Of a DNA stretch of 34,414 nucleotides, positions 24,272 to 32,183 are shown one piece after another. This DNA comes from CAZBZG01 sp964496245 (GTDB taxonomy: Bacteria; Planctomycetota; SZUA-567): NCBI GenBank assembly GCA_964496245.1, contig CAZBZG010000006.1, positions 1 through 34,414 of the forward strand. Direction: 5' to 3'. The notes beneath the pieces are model-generated. The model did no database searches, had not been told where the DNA came from, and worked only from the letters and a program-made list of their open reading frames with translations. The translations under genes were made by a program, and so were the position numbers. Position 1 is the stretch's first letter, and every line of letters begins with the position of its first letter.

Positions 24272-24862
24272 ATGTCAGGCCGCAAGCATGAACCGTACGA
24301 ACTCGGCCGCCAGACGTACCACCAGGGACGCTGCCTCGCGTTCCAGTCCATCGCCTGGCAGGACGACCGCGGCCGCGAACGCACGTGGGAGACCGTCGAC
24401 CGCGTGGGCGGCCGCGCAGCGGTCATGACCATCCCCTGGCTCGTCCCCTCCCGGCGCCTCGTGCTCATCCGCCAGTACCGTCCGCCGGCCCGCAGCAGCG
24501 TGCTCGAGTTTCCGGCGGGACTTGTCGACGAGGGGGAGAGTCCGGAGCAGGCCGGACTGCGCGAACTGGCCGAAGAGGCGGGATACCGCGGCAGAGCCGT
24601 GCGTACGCTTCCGGCCGCCTACAACACGCCGGGCCTCTCGGGGGAGACCGTGCATCCCGTGTTCGTGGAGATCGACGAGTCCGATCCCGCCAACGTTTGC
24701 CCCGCGCCAGAACCCGAGGACGGCGAGAGCATCGAGGTCGTACTCGTAGCGCACACGGATCTCGCGGACTTCCTCCAACGCGAATGCGAAGCCGGCACCC
24801 GGTTCGACAGCAAGGTCATGACCTACCTCCTCGGCCTCACCCAGGTGAATGCGGAGGGGTGA
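24272..24862 (+). CDS. Nudix hydrolase, probable ADP-ribose pyrophosphatase
   Basis: The protein has 196 residues. The Nudix box is complete at 83-105: G-x5-E-x7-R-E-L-x-E-E-x-G, as in GLVDEGESP...RELAEEAGY. A proline lies well past the box (YNTPGLSGETVHPVF), and the aromatic-rich start with WETVDRVGGRAAV suits the ADP-ribose pyrophosphatase branch, which splits ADP-ribose to AMP and ribose 5-phosphate. GAAGGA lies upstream of the ATG. It is the last gene of the pyrG unit; the next gene is convergent after 47 bases. Confidence 0.9.
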   Translation: MSGRKHEPYELGRQTYHQGRCLAFQSIAWQDDRGRERTWETVDRVGGRAAVMTIPWLVPSRRLVLIRQYRPPARSSVLEFPAGLVDEGESPEQAGLRELAEEAGYRGRAVRTLPAAYNTPGLSGETVHPVFVEIDESDPANVCPAPEPEDGESIEVVLVAHTDLADFLQRECEAGTRFDSKVMTYLLGLTQVNAEG

Positions 24863-24909
24863 GCGCCCAGTCGACGCGGACATTCCTTCGGGACGATCAC
24901 CCGCGCGGA

Positions 24910-25830
24910 CTACTCCTCCGCTCCCTGCCGGTAGCGGGCGGGGGTGATGCCGGCGAGACGACGGAAGACGCGGTGGAAGAACGAAACGTCCGCGAACCCG
25001 CATGCCTCGGCGATCTGCGCGATGGGGTGGTCCGTGCTGCGCAAAAGGGCGCAGGCGCGCGCCACTCGTTCGCGGCGCAGGAAAGCCACCGGGCCGAGCC
25101 CGAAAGCGCGGCGGAACCACGTGCGCAGGGACGGTTCGCTCGCGTGCACGGCTGCGGCCAGTTCGCGGACGCGCAGCGTGGGCCGGCCGAGGTCGGACTC
25201 GATCAACGCCAGCGCGGGCCGCAGGCGCGCGAGTTCGTGTACCGGCTGCGCACGCCTCCGGTCGAGCGGCACGTTCACGGATGCGCGGAGGGCTGCGAGC
25301 AGAATCGCCTCCATGCCGGCCCGCAGGCTGCGCGCCCAACCCAACGGCCGCCAGGCATATTCCCGCGCGAGACGTGCGGCGATCAAGGCGATGGCCTCCT
25401 CCTCCGAACATGCGTAGCGACCCTCTGTCCCCAACACGGAGAGGGCCACAGCGCTACCGAACACGCGCACGTGCATGTGAACCGAGACCATGCGGCAGTC
25501 GCCGCGCACGCGCCGGATCCAGTGCGGCACGCCGCGGGGGATCAGCAGCATGTCGCCCGGCCCCAACGGCCGCTCGTCGTCCGCGGTCCGCAGCCCGCCC
25601 GCATAGGCGCCCGACAGGATACAGAAGACCATGTCGTCGGCCGCCACGCGGTCGCGGATGGCCCAGCCGCGCGGGCAGGTCCACTCCACGGCCGAGACCG
25701 GGTCCACGGAAAGCGCCTTCAGCCACGTCTGGAACGCCTCGGCGTCCCCTGCCGGAACCGTCGGATACGGCCGGAAGGTTTCGGCCCCGCGGGGCACGCT
25801 CCGAATGCGGCTTCCTCTGCGGGTCGGCAT
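24910..25830 (-). CDS. AraC-family transcriptional regulator
   Basis: The protein has 306 residues. The N-terminal half is a cupin-like sensor (GDMLLIPRGVPHWIRRVRG near 96-114, a typical sugar-sensor pattern). The C-terminal 100 residues form the double helix-turn-helix: LRVRELAAAVHASEPSLRTWFRRAFGLGPVAFLRRERVARA, then IAQIAEACGFADVSFFHRVFRRLAGITPARYR. The start at 25830 is an ATG; a longer frame would start at TTG and lies in the intergenic space. It is divergent from the second sulfatase gene with 125 bases between the starts, so it probably activates that gene in response to a sugar. Confidence 0.9.
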   Translation of the reverse strand: MPTRRGSRIRSVPRGAETFRPYPTVPAGDAEAFQTWLKALSVDPVSAVEWTCPRGWAIRDRVAADDMVFCILSGAYAGGLRTADDERPLGPGDMLLIPRGVPHWIRRVRGDCRMVSVHMHVRVFGSAVALSVLGTEGRYACSEEEAIALIAARLAREYAWRPLGWARSLRAGMEAILLAALRASVNVPLDRRRAQPVHELARLRPALALIESDLGRPTLRVRELAAAVHASEPSLRTWFRRAFGLGPVAFLRRERVARACALLRSTDHPIAQIAEACGFADVSFFHRVFRRLAGITPARYRQGAEE

Positions 25831-25867
25831 GCTTTCGAATAGTACAGAATCTCGCGCGCCAGATCCA

Positions 25868-25895
25868 TTGCTTTTCGCTCTTTTTGCAGTATTCT
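25868..25895 (+). promoter_or_regulatory. Possible promoter for the second sulfatase
   Basis: TTGCTT (25868-25873), a 16-base spacer and TATTCT (25890-25895) lie 60 bases before the ATG. Both hexamers are imperfect, which would suit an AraC-activated promoter. Confidence 0.3.
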
Positions 25896-25955
25896 CATAC
25901 GTGGGAGTGGCGAAAGTCAATCGAAATCATCAACCCCTGACCGAAAGGCCCATCC

Positions 25956-27437
25956 ATGAAGCAACGACCCAGCATCGTCATGTTCCAGAGCGACAGCCAC
26001 GACGGGCGGCTCATGGGGTGCCTGGGCCACCCCGCACTCGAAGGCCTGACACCCAACATGGACCGGCTGGCCCGCGAGGGCACGCTCTTCACGAACACCT
26101 ACTGCAACAACCCCATGTGCTGCCCCAGCCGCAGCAGCATGTGGACCGGGCTCTTCACGCACCACATCAAAGCGTGGAACAACTATTTGGGCGTGCCCGA
26201 AGACCACCCCATCCTCCAGGAACGGCTGGACGAAGCCGGCACCAACGTCGGCCTCTTCGGGAAGCAAGACTACCGCAGCGGCGCGCACACCATCCGCGCC
26301 CGGGTCCACGCCTGGACGCGCGGCGCGCGCATCCTGCGGCCCGCCTATCGCATGGGGCCGCCCGGAGTCGACGACACGCAGGAGCAGCGCGTGCACAAGG
26401 GCGACTGGAGCAATCTCGACAAGAGCATCGCGTTCCTGCGCGAACACGCGGATGACACAACGCCCTTCTTCTGCTACATCGGGACAAACGCTCCACACCC
26501 CAAGTTCCATACCTCGCGCTACTACTACGACATGATCGACCCCGACAAGGTGGAGCTTCCGCCCGCGGACGAATCCATGCATCCGGTCATGGAATACCAT
26601 GTGCTCTCCAAGAACTGGGAGCATGGCACCGACCCGGCGTCGGTCCTGCGCATCCGGCGGATCTACTACGCCATGGTCGTGGAGGTCGACCGCATGCTCG
26701 GCGAGCTTCTGCAGGCGATCGACGACCTCGGCCTGGGCGAGGACACCCTCGTCCTCTTCACCAGCGACCACGGCGAGATGAACATGGAGCACGGCACCTT
26801 CTACAAGAGCTCGGCCTACGACAGCGCCGTGCGCGTGCCGCTGATCGTGCGGGGGCCCGGCGTGCAGGCCGGCGCGCGCGTCACCCGCTGCGCCTCGCTC
26901 GTGGACCTCTACCCCACGATCGCCGATCTCGCGGGCCTCTCCAAGCTGGCGGATCTCGACGGCTGGTCGCTCGTCCCGGACCTGCGGGGCGATCCGTCGG
27001 AGCACCCGGACCGCGCCTTCGCCGAGATCCACGACACCACCTGCGACACGGGCGTCTTCATGCTGCGCGCGGGGGAGTGGAAGTACGTGGCCTATCCCGG
27101 CTACGAGCCCCAGCTCTTCCACCTGCCCTCCGATCCGTACGAGGTGCGGGACCTGCACGCGGCCGAGCCCGGCAAGACGCGCGAGATGGACGCCCTCCTC
27201 CGGCGCGAGGTGGACGTGGACGCCGTGGACGCCGAGGCCAAGGCCTACGACCGCGCGGCGTTCGCCGCCTGGCGCGCCGAGCGGAAGGAGGCCGGCGATT
27301 ACGAGGCGCTCATGGCCAAGGTGTACAGCGGCTGGGACGGCCTGGACGAGCGGCCGGACCTTCTCCGCTCCTGGACCGCGGAGGACGAAGCGAACATCGA
27401 GCGCTGGTCGGCGGCGCCCGCCCCGGCGGAATCGTAA
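25956..27437 (+). CDS. Sulfatase (formylglycine-dependent, type I), cytoplasmic
   Basis: The protein has 493 residues. SIVMFQSDSHDG opens the fold. C55-C-P-S-R59 is the canonical formylglycine motif C-x-P-S-R, followed by SSMWTG. GKQDYRSG, YIGTNAPHPKF and LVLFTSDHGEMNMEHG supply the other active-site residues. The C-terminal 120 residues include the usual FHLPSDPYEVRDL segment and a charged tail. No signal peptide is present, so it acts in the cytoplasm on sulfated sugars. It resembles arylsulfatase/choline-sulfatase-type enzymes and is not a close copy of the sulfatase at 7316. It is divergent from an AraC regulator. Confidence 0.9.
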   Translation: MKQRPSIVMFQSDSHDGRLMGCLGHPALEGLTPNMDRLAREGTLFTNTYCNNPMCCPSRSSMWTGLFTHHIKAWNNYLGVPEDHPILQERLDEAGTNVGLFGKQDYRSGAHTIRARVHAWTRGARILRPAYRMGPPGVDDTQEQRVHKGDWSNLDKSIAFLREHADDTTPFFCYIGTNAPHPKFHTSRYYYDMIDPDKVELPPADESMHPVMEYHVLSKNWEHGTDPASVLRIRRIYYAMVVEVDRMLGELLQAIDDLGLGEDTLVLFTSDHGEMNMEHGTFYKSSAYDSAVRVPLIVRGPGVQAGARVTRCASLVDLYPTIADLAGLSKLADLDGWSLVPDLRGDPSEHPDRAFAEIHDTTCDTGVFMLRAGEWKYVAYPGYEPQLFHLPSDPYEVRDLHAAEPGKTREMDALLRREVDVDAVDAEAKAYDRAAFAAWRAERKEAGDYEALMAKVYSGWDGLDERPDLLRSWTAEDEANIERWSAAPAPAES

Positions 27438-27447
27438 CCGGTCCCCT

Positions 27448-27467
27448 CCCCGTCCGTCCGGGCGGGG
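27448..27467 (+). terminator. GC-rich hairpin after the sulfatase, possible weak terminator
   Basis: The 8-base stem CCCCGTCC / GGGCGGGG (one U-G pair) with loop GTCC starts 11 bases after the stop. No T run follows directly; a short TTTT comes 15 bases later. Confidence 0.35.
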
Positions 27468-27511
27468 CATCGCGAACGCGCCGGTTTTCGGGTGGCCGGA
27501 CGCATGCCCGG

Positions 27512-27526
27512 CGGGTATCATACCCG
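27512..27526. promoter_or_regulatory. 15-base perfect palindrome CGGGTATcATACCCG
   Basis: Two 7-base arms meet at one central base, 90 bases before the start of the secreted TIM-barrel-like gene. It contains TATCAT (27516-27521), which matches the -10 consensus at five of six, on both strands by symmetry. No good -35 is present. An operator is likely if a promoter is used here. Confidence 0.4.
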
Positions 27527-27560
27527 TAGCGAATGCACGAGAAACGAATCGGTCTTCGCG

Positions 27561-27585
27561 CCCGCCCGCCTTGGGGCCGGGCGGG
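27561..27585 (+). repeat. GC hairpin in the leader of the 27616 gene
   Basis: CCCGCCCG (27561-27568) and CGGGCGGG (27578-27585) form a perfect 8-base stem with a 9-base loop, 30 bases before the chosen start codon. It could hinder initiation or end transcription from upstream. Confidence 0.4.
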
Positions 27586-27615
27586 TTGATGCAACCACGT
27601 CTGCGGAGTCGTCCC

Positions 27616-28755
27616 ATGTCGCGCCGATCCGGATATCCTTGTTTTGACAATCGGCGCACTGCTTCGGCCTCTCGGTGCCGCGGGGCGTGGCTGCTGGCGG
27701 GGGCCGCGGTCCTGTCCGCCGCGGCGGTACTGGGGGCGGATGCGCCTGTTCCGGAGGCGCGGTTCGTGGACAGGACCGCGTGGAGCACGGGCGAGCCGGA
27801 GGCGATCGTTCCCGGCGCGGCGCGGGTGGGCTTCAACGAACTGATCGTATGGGCGCATGATCGCGAAACGCTCGAAGAACTCGTGCGCCTCGGCAATGAG
27901 CACGGTGTCGCCGTCTTCAGCGCGGTCGGGCTGAACCAGATCAAGGATTGGAAGCGCCGCTATCCCGACACGCCTCCGCCGCTTCAGCGAATGAACGAGG
28001 CGGAGACGGCGGCGCTCCGCCGCTTCCAGTCCGGCGATCGGGAGGGGTTTCAGCACGGCGACCGGCCGCTTGGGGACGCCGCGGAGGTGCTGCCGAATCA
28101 AATGCTCTGCATGCGCGATCCGCGCACCGCGGAATTCCTCCGGGCCGAAATCCGCGACCTTCTTGCCGTGAAGGGCCTGCGCGGCATCGCGTTCGACTAC
28201 ATCGGCTTCCGCAATTACCGCTGCTGCCGCTGCGACCGTTGCGAAGAGTCGTTCCGCGTCTGGCGGAAGGCGCATCCCGGCGCGCCGCAAGACGACGGCG
28301 GAGCCCGGAAAGCGTTCTCCCTGCGGACGCTGGTGGGCTTCAACAACGAACTCGCGGGATACATCCGTTCCATCGCTCCCGGCGCGAAGATCGTCACCCA
28401 CGTCTATCCCGTCTTCCTGCCGGAGCCGCTTTACGGCAACCGGCTCGACGTGGATGTCTGCGGCCAGACCGCCGCGTGGATCAGCGATCCGCTCTGGCCG
28501 AAGGAGAGGATCCGGCAGTACGCGGACGCGATCTTCGGCGAGGAGAAGGCGTACTGCCCGAACGCCGAGGGGTCGGCCCTGGTCTGCTTCTTCGGGCGGG
28601 GGCCGGGCATGCCGGAGCGCACGCCGGCCCGCCTCGCCATGGAGCTGCAGACGATCCTGGACGTCGGCGGCGACCGGGTGCAGCTCTGCTCGCTGAAGCA
28701 CCTGCTCGCGGACGAGGCCGCCGCGGCGGTCTTCCGGCGTTTCCTGAAGCGATAG
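27616..28755 (+). CDS. Secreted glycosyl-hydrolase-like TIM-barrel protein, exact family uncertain
   Basis: The protein has 379 residues from the ATG at 27616 (GGAG nine bases upstream); an in-frame ATG at 27589 is possible. A basic start leads to a signal peptide (about 22-42, CRGAWLLAGAAVLSAAAVLGA). The mature part has alternating strands and helices with VGFNELIVWAHDRETLEELVRLG, GVAVFSAVGLNQ and GLRGIAFDYIGFRNYRCCRC. The last includes D-Y-I-G-F, a pattern of hypothetical glycoside-hydrolase-like barrels (GH-like domains of Planctomycetes). It carries the cysteine pattern C-C-x-C-D-x-C-E-E (a motif also seen in beta-galactosidase-like barrels). The last part (GNRLDVDVCGQTAAWISDPLW) matches the end of such barrels. 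It would act outside the cytoplasm on a polysaccharide; substrate unknown. It is convergent with the PHP-type operon. Confidence 0.7.
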   Translation: MSRRSGYPCFDNRRTASASRCRGAWLLAGAAVLSAAAVLGADAPVPEARFVDRTAWSTGEPEAIVPGAARVGFNELIVWAHDRETLEELVRLGNEHGVAVFSAVGLNQIKDWKRRYPDTPPPLQRMNEAETAALRRFQSGDREGFQHGDRPLGDAAEVLPNQMLCMRDPRTAEFLRAEIRDLLAVKGLRGIAFDYIGFRNYRCCRCDRCEESFRVWRKAHPGAPQDDGGARKAFSLRTLVGFNNELAGYIRSIAPGAKIVTHVYPVFLPEPLYGNRLDVDVCGQTAAWISDPLWPKERIRQYADAIFGEEKAYCPNAEGSALVCFFGRGPGMPERTPARLAMELQTILDVGGDRVQLCSLKHLLADEAAAAVFRRFLKR

Positions 28756-28847
28756 CGCGGATACGATCACGCGCGGCGTTGCGCCGTTGGCGAGAGCCGA
28801 AGGGACGAACGTCGTCGGCGAGTCGCTTAGATTATTACAAGGCCCCC

Positions 28848-30953
28848 TTACCGGTCCAGGAGGGGAAGGATCGGGCGGTCGGAGAGCCAGACCGGGCTGC
28901 TCCACGCCCGCTCGCCGTCGACCTGGGTCATTCGCACGTAGTAGAAGACGAAGCGGTGCGGCGGCATGGGCGGAAAGCGCGCGTCCAGCCAGTGCGGGCG
29001 GAGCGGGCCGGCGTCCGCGAGAGACGCCTCGCCGGCCAGGCGGCGCTTCTCGTATGCGGCCTCGGATTCGCCCTTCCGGCGCGGGCCGGGCTTCCAGACC
29101 GCGACCGGCTCGTCGGGCAGCCCGTTGCGGACGAGTTCGATCGTCTTTACGGGAGCGGTGCCCGCGTACGCCACGCGGACCGTGCGCTTCTTCCGCTCGG
29201 AGAGCGGGACCACGATCTCGCCGCCCATCTCGGCGCGCGCGTCGCCGAGGGCCAGGGTCACGTCCAGCAGCGCGCGGACGCCGGTCGTGGCGTGGGTGCG
29301 CCGCCGGTGGAGCGCGTTCCAGATTCCCTCTCGGGAAAGGTCCGCCGCGCGCATGGCCGCGAGGCCGCCCACGGTTTGCTCCGAGGCGGCGAAGCCGGGC
29401 TTCTCCTTGAGGGGATGGTGGCGGCCGGGCGTGTTGTGGTGGTAATCGCCGCCGCCCACGAGGCCCACCCGGTACCCGCGCCGGAGAAAGGCCAGCGTGC
29501 CGCCGTGGTCCGCGGTGGGCGAGCGCTCCGGGTCGTGGCCGCATTCGCCGGAGCCCTTGTCGCTCCAGATCTCGATCACCCGTTCGGCGAACGGGTCGTG
29601 ATGCCGGCAGTCCAGGCGGATGTTGTGGGTGTGGGGGATGATCATGTAGCGCGTGTCCTCGAGCAGGCGGTACCAGTCCGCGCTGTCCGGGAACTCGCGC
29701 CAGTTGAAGCAGCGGGAGTTCTTCTCCCCGAAGAAGTAGGCGTTGCGGTGGTTCCGTTCGCGGCGTCCGCCCGGGAAGTGCTTGATGTCGCTGGAGAGTT
29801 CCATGGCGGGAAAGGCCACGAACCGGCCCGCGCGGCTGACGCGCCGCGTGACGCGGAGCAGCGCGTTCCACTTGTCCTCGCGGAGTTCGTTCGTTTCGAT
29901 CATGACCGGAAAGCAGAGGCCGTCGGAATGGTCGGTCAGGCAGGCCGCGTCGAGAAAGGCGTCGTCGCGCGCGCGGCGGAAATACTCCGCGGGCTCGCCC
30001 GTGCCGTCCGACTGCGCGCCCTGGGCGTGGAGGTCGCCCCAATAGATGCGCTCGGCCACGGAGCGCCGGACGTCCACGGGGTTGCCGCGCGCGGCGCGCC
30101 CGTTCCAGTCGAGCAGGAGGTAGTGTACGCCCTCGGCTTCCGGCGCGCGGATCCGCAGCCGCTTGCGGAAGGGCGCCCGACCGAGGGAGAGGCGTGAGAG
30201 CGCCCGGCCGCAGGCCCGGCGCACGGGCTCGCCCGTGTCCCACCGAAGGTTTTCGAGGCGCGTTCCGTCCGCGCGGGAGGCGGGGTTGTGGAAGCGGTCG
30301 GCGAGCAGCACCTTCAGCAGGATCGGCTCCCCGCACGCGGCGCGCGAGGGCAGCACCGCCCGCACGCCAGCGGCCGGACCGCCCGTTACGTCCAGCGCGG
30401 GCTCCGCGGCCAGGCGTTTCCGGTACACCGGATAGCCCGGAAAGGAAAGGGAGTCCACGTCGTCGAGATAATCCGGCAGCGGGTTCGTACAGAAGGCCAT
30501 GTAGAAGCCGAGGCCGCGGGCGGGGTGGTTCTGCACCTCCGCGCCGGGGCCGCGTTCGTCCTTGCCGCCGTAATGGAAGAGGATGCGCTCGCCCGCGCGC
30601 ACCGCGCCGCGCGTCACCTCGGCGGCCACCCAGTGCCGGCCGTAGTCGGTGGGCCCGCTCGGGAAGGCGAGCCGCAGGTCCGCGTCGGCGTCGGTCTCGA
30701 TCGTTACGAAGCCGGGCGATTTCGGATCGTCCCCCGGCGCGCTCCAGCCGCGTTGGGGAATGCGCAGGCTCACGCCCATGCCCGCCTCGAGCGGGGTCGT
30801 CCCCGCGGTATAGGTCAGGGTCAAGCGCGCCACGCTGCCGGCCTCCACCGCGCCCGGCGCGACCGTTCCAATGCCGTACGCCCGCGCGGGGAGCCGGGGC
30901 CGATTCTCCAGCGCCTCGGCGATCACGGGGCGGATGCGGACGGTTTCGGGCAC
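28848..30953 (-). CDS. PHP-superfamily (DUF3604/CehA-like) protein with altered metal motif
   Basis: The protein has 701 residues. It starts at a GTG with GAAGGAG seven bases upstream. The N-terminal 300 residues are beta-rich. The PHP-type region is YWGDLHAQGAQSDG (H309, then Q311), CLTDHSDG (D341, H342), MIIPHTHNIRL and GGGDYHHNTPGRHH. The paralogue at 13612 has H-x-H in the first motif; here the second histidine is Q311, so one metal ligand is missing or replaced. The order of motifs, the length and the C-terminal AWSSPVWLSD are shared with the paralogue. It is the last gene of the minus-strand operon, 49 bases after the UroD-like gene. It may be hydrolytic with a changed metal centre, or a binding protein. 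Confidence 0.85.
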   Translation of the reverse strand: MPETVRIRPVIAEALENRPRLPARAYGIGTVAPGAVEAGSVARLTLTYTAGTTPLEAGMGVSLRIPQRGWSAPGDDPKSPGFVTIETDADADLRLAFPSGPTDYGRHWVAAEVTRGAVRAGERILFHYGGKDERGPGAEVQNHPARGLGFYMAFCTNPLPDYLDDVDSLSFPGYPVYRKRLAAEPALDVTGGPAAGVRAVLPSRAACGEPILLKVLLADRFHNPASRADGTRLENLRWDTGEPVRRACGRALSRLSLGRAPFRKRLRIRAPEAEGVHYLLLDWNGRAARGNPVDVRRSVAERIYWGDLHAQGAQSDGTGEPAEYFRRARDDAFLDAACLTDHSDGLCFPVMIETNELREDKWNALLRVTRRVSRAGRFVAFPAMELSSDIKHFPGGRRERNHRNAYFFGEKNSRCFNWREFPDSADWYRLLEDTRYMIIPHTHNIRLDCRHHDPFAERVIEIWSDKGSGECGHDPERSPTADHGGTLAFLRRGYRVGLVGGGDYHHNTPGRHHPLKEKPGFAASEQTVGGLAAMRAADLSREGIWNALHRRRTHATTGVRALLDVTLALGDARAEMGGEIVVPLSERKKRTVRVAYAGTAPVKTIELVRNGLPDEPVAVWKPGPRRKGESEAAYEKRRLAGEASLADAGPLRPHWLDARFPPMPPHRFVFYYVRMTQVDGERAWSSPVWLSDRPILPLLDR

Positions 30954-31002
30954 GGGCGTCTCCTTCGGGCGGTCGGGATGGGACCGGACGGGGCGGCGTT
31001 TC

Positions 31003-32172
31003 TCAGCACGCGGCGACCGGGTAGGCCCCCGCCTCGCGGGCGGCGTCGAACAGGGCGCACACGGATTCCGGCGACACGGTGGCCTGGATGGCGTGGACCT
31101 GGTTGAACACGAACCCCCCGCCCGGCGCGAAGAGGCGCACGCGCTCGCGCACGTGGTCGGCGACCTCCTCCGGGGACTTGAAGCCGAGCACGTTCTGCGT
31201 GTCGCAGCCGCCGCCCCAGAACACGATCCGGCCGCCGTACTTGCGTTTCAGTTCGGCCGGATCCATGCCGTCGGCCGAGGTCTGCACGGGATTCAGGATA
31301 TCCACGCCCATCTCGATGAACGACTCGATCAGCGGTTCCACCGCGCCGCACGAGTGGAGGAAGTACTTCAGCGCCGTGTTCGCGTGCAGCCAGTCCGTAA
31401 AGCGGCGGTAATGGGGCTGGATCTGCTCGCGGAACATGTCCGGGCCGATCATGGGCGCGCGCTGGGTGCCGTAGTCCATGGCCGCGACCGCGCAGAAGAC
31501 GTAGGGGCCGATGGCCTGGTCGAGGCGTTTCCACCGCTCGATGGCCGCGTCGCACGCCCGGCCGAGGTCGTCGGCCACCTTCTCCGGTTCGGCGGCGAGG
31601 TCCATCAGAAAGTCCGGGTTGTCGGCCTGCCCGAAGGCGCAGCCGCCGAAGCCCGCGGCCAGCGCGCAGTCGGTGGACTCGTAAAGCGCGCGGGTCCTCT
31701 CCGCGAGGTAGTCGAGATACTCGTCCGTGAGTTCGGGCGCGTAGCTGTACCAGCCCCGCCCGTCCCGGGCGTCGAAGTAGTACGAGCCTTCGGGCATGGC
31801 GAATTCCTTGCCCGCGCCGTTGCGCAGAAGCCAGCCGTGTTCCGGGTCGCGGGCCAGGTCCGGCTCGCCGGGGAGGTCCACGGTCAGGCCCTCGAAGAGG
31901 GGATGCGGCGTCCACGTCTCGCAGAACGTCTCCGGGGCGATCCGGATCACGTCCAGGTCGAAGCGATCGCGGATCTCGGGTTCGACCAGGGCGAGCTGCT
32001 GCATGACGTCCGAGCAGCGGACCCGGCCCGACGGCAGTCCCAGATGCGCGCGCAGGCGGTCGTAGGCCAAGACGTGGATGCCCGCCGCGCCGGTCGATCC
32101 GCCGAGATCCAGGGGGACGCGGTCCGGCTCCTCGAAATTGACGGCCTTCCACACGCGTTCGCGGCTGTTCAT
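31003..32172 (-). CDS. Uroporphyrinogen-decarboxylase-family protein (MtaA/CmuA-like branch)
   Basis: The protein has 389 residues. The start NSRERVWKAVNFEEPDRVPLDLGG is typical of the UroD superfamily branch that includes corrinoid methyltransferases. The TIM-barrel part ends with KYFLHSCGAVEPLI, where H273-x-C275 is the zinc-type motif of MtaA/MtbA-like enzymes. VFWGGGCDTQNVL and FAPGGGFVFNQVHAIQ follow. True heme-pathway UroD enzymes lack this layout, so it is not hemE. GAGGAG precedes the ATG. It is the fourth gene in an operon with a dehydrogenase and a sugar isomerase, and a second copy lies at the right edge. A methyl-transfer role on a sugar-derived compound is possible; no corrinoid protein is in the window. 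Confidence 0.85.
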   Translation of the reverse strand: MNSRERVWKAVNFEEPDRVPLDLGGSTGAAGIHVLAYDRLRAHLGLPSGRVRCSDVMQQLALVEPEIRDRFDLDVIRIAPETFCETWTPHPLFEGLTVDLPGEPDLARDPEHGWLLRNGAGKEFAMPEGSYYFDARDGRGWYSYAPELTDEYLDYLAERTRALYESTDCALAAGFGGCAFGQADNPDFLMDLAAEPEKVADDLGRACDAAIERWKRLDQAIGPYVFCAVAAMDYGTQRAPMIGPDMFREQIQPHYRRFTDWLHANTALKYFLHSCGAVEPLIESFIEMGVDILNPVQTSADGMDPAELKRKYGGRIVFWGGGCDTQNVLGFKSPEEVADHVRERVRLFAPGGGFVFNQVHAIQATVSPESVCALFDAAREAGAYPVAAC

Positions 32173-32183
32173 GCGGCGCTCCT

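Noticed and set aside
27310..30336. Open frame of about 1000 codons on the minus strand
   Set aside because: It spans the ends of two real convergent genes in other frames; the composition is Arg/Pro/Ala rich and no domain is visible.
31003..32172. hemE (uroporphyrinogen decarboxylase of heme synthesis)
   Set aside because: The H-x-C motif, the GGG-x-DTQ loop and the sugar-gene context place it in the MtaA/CmuA-like branch rather than in heme synthesis.
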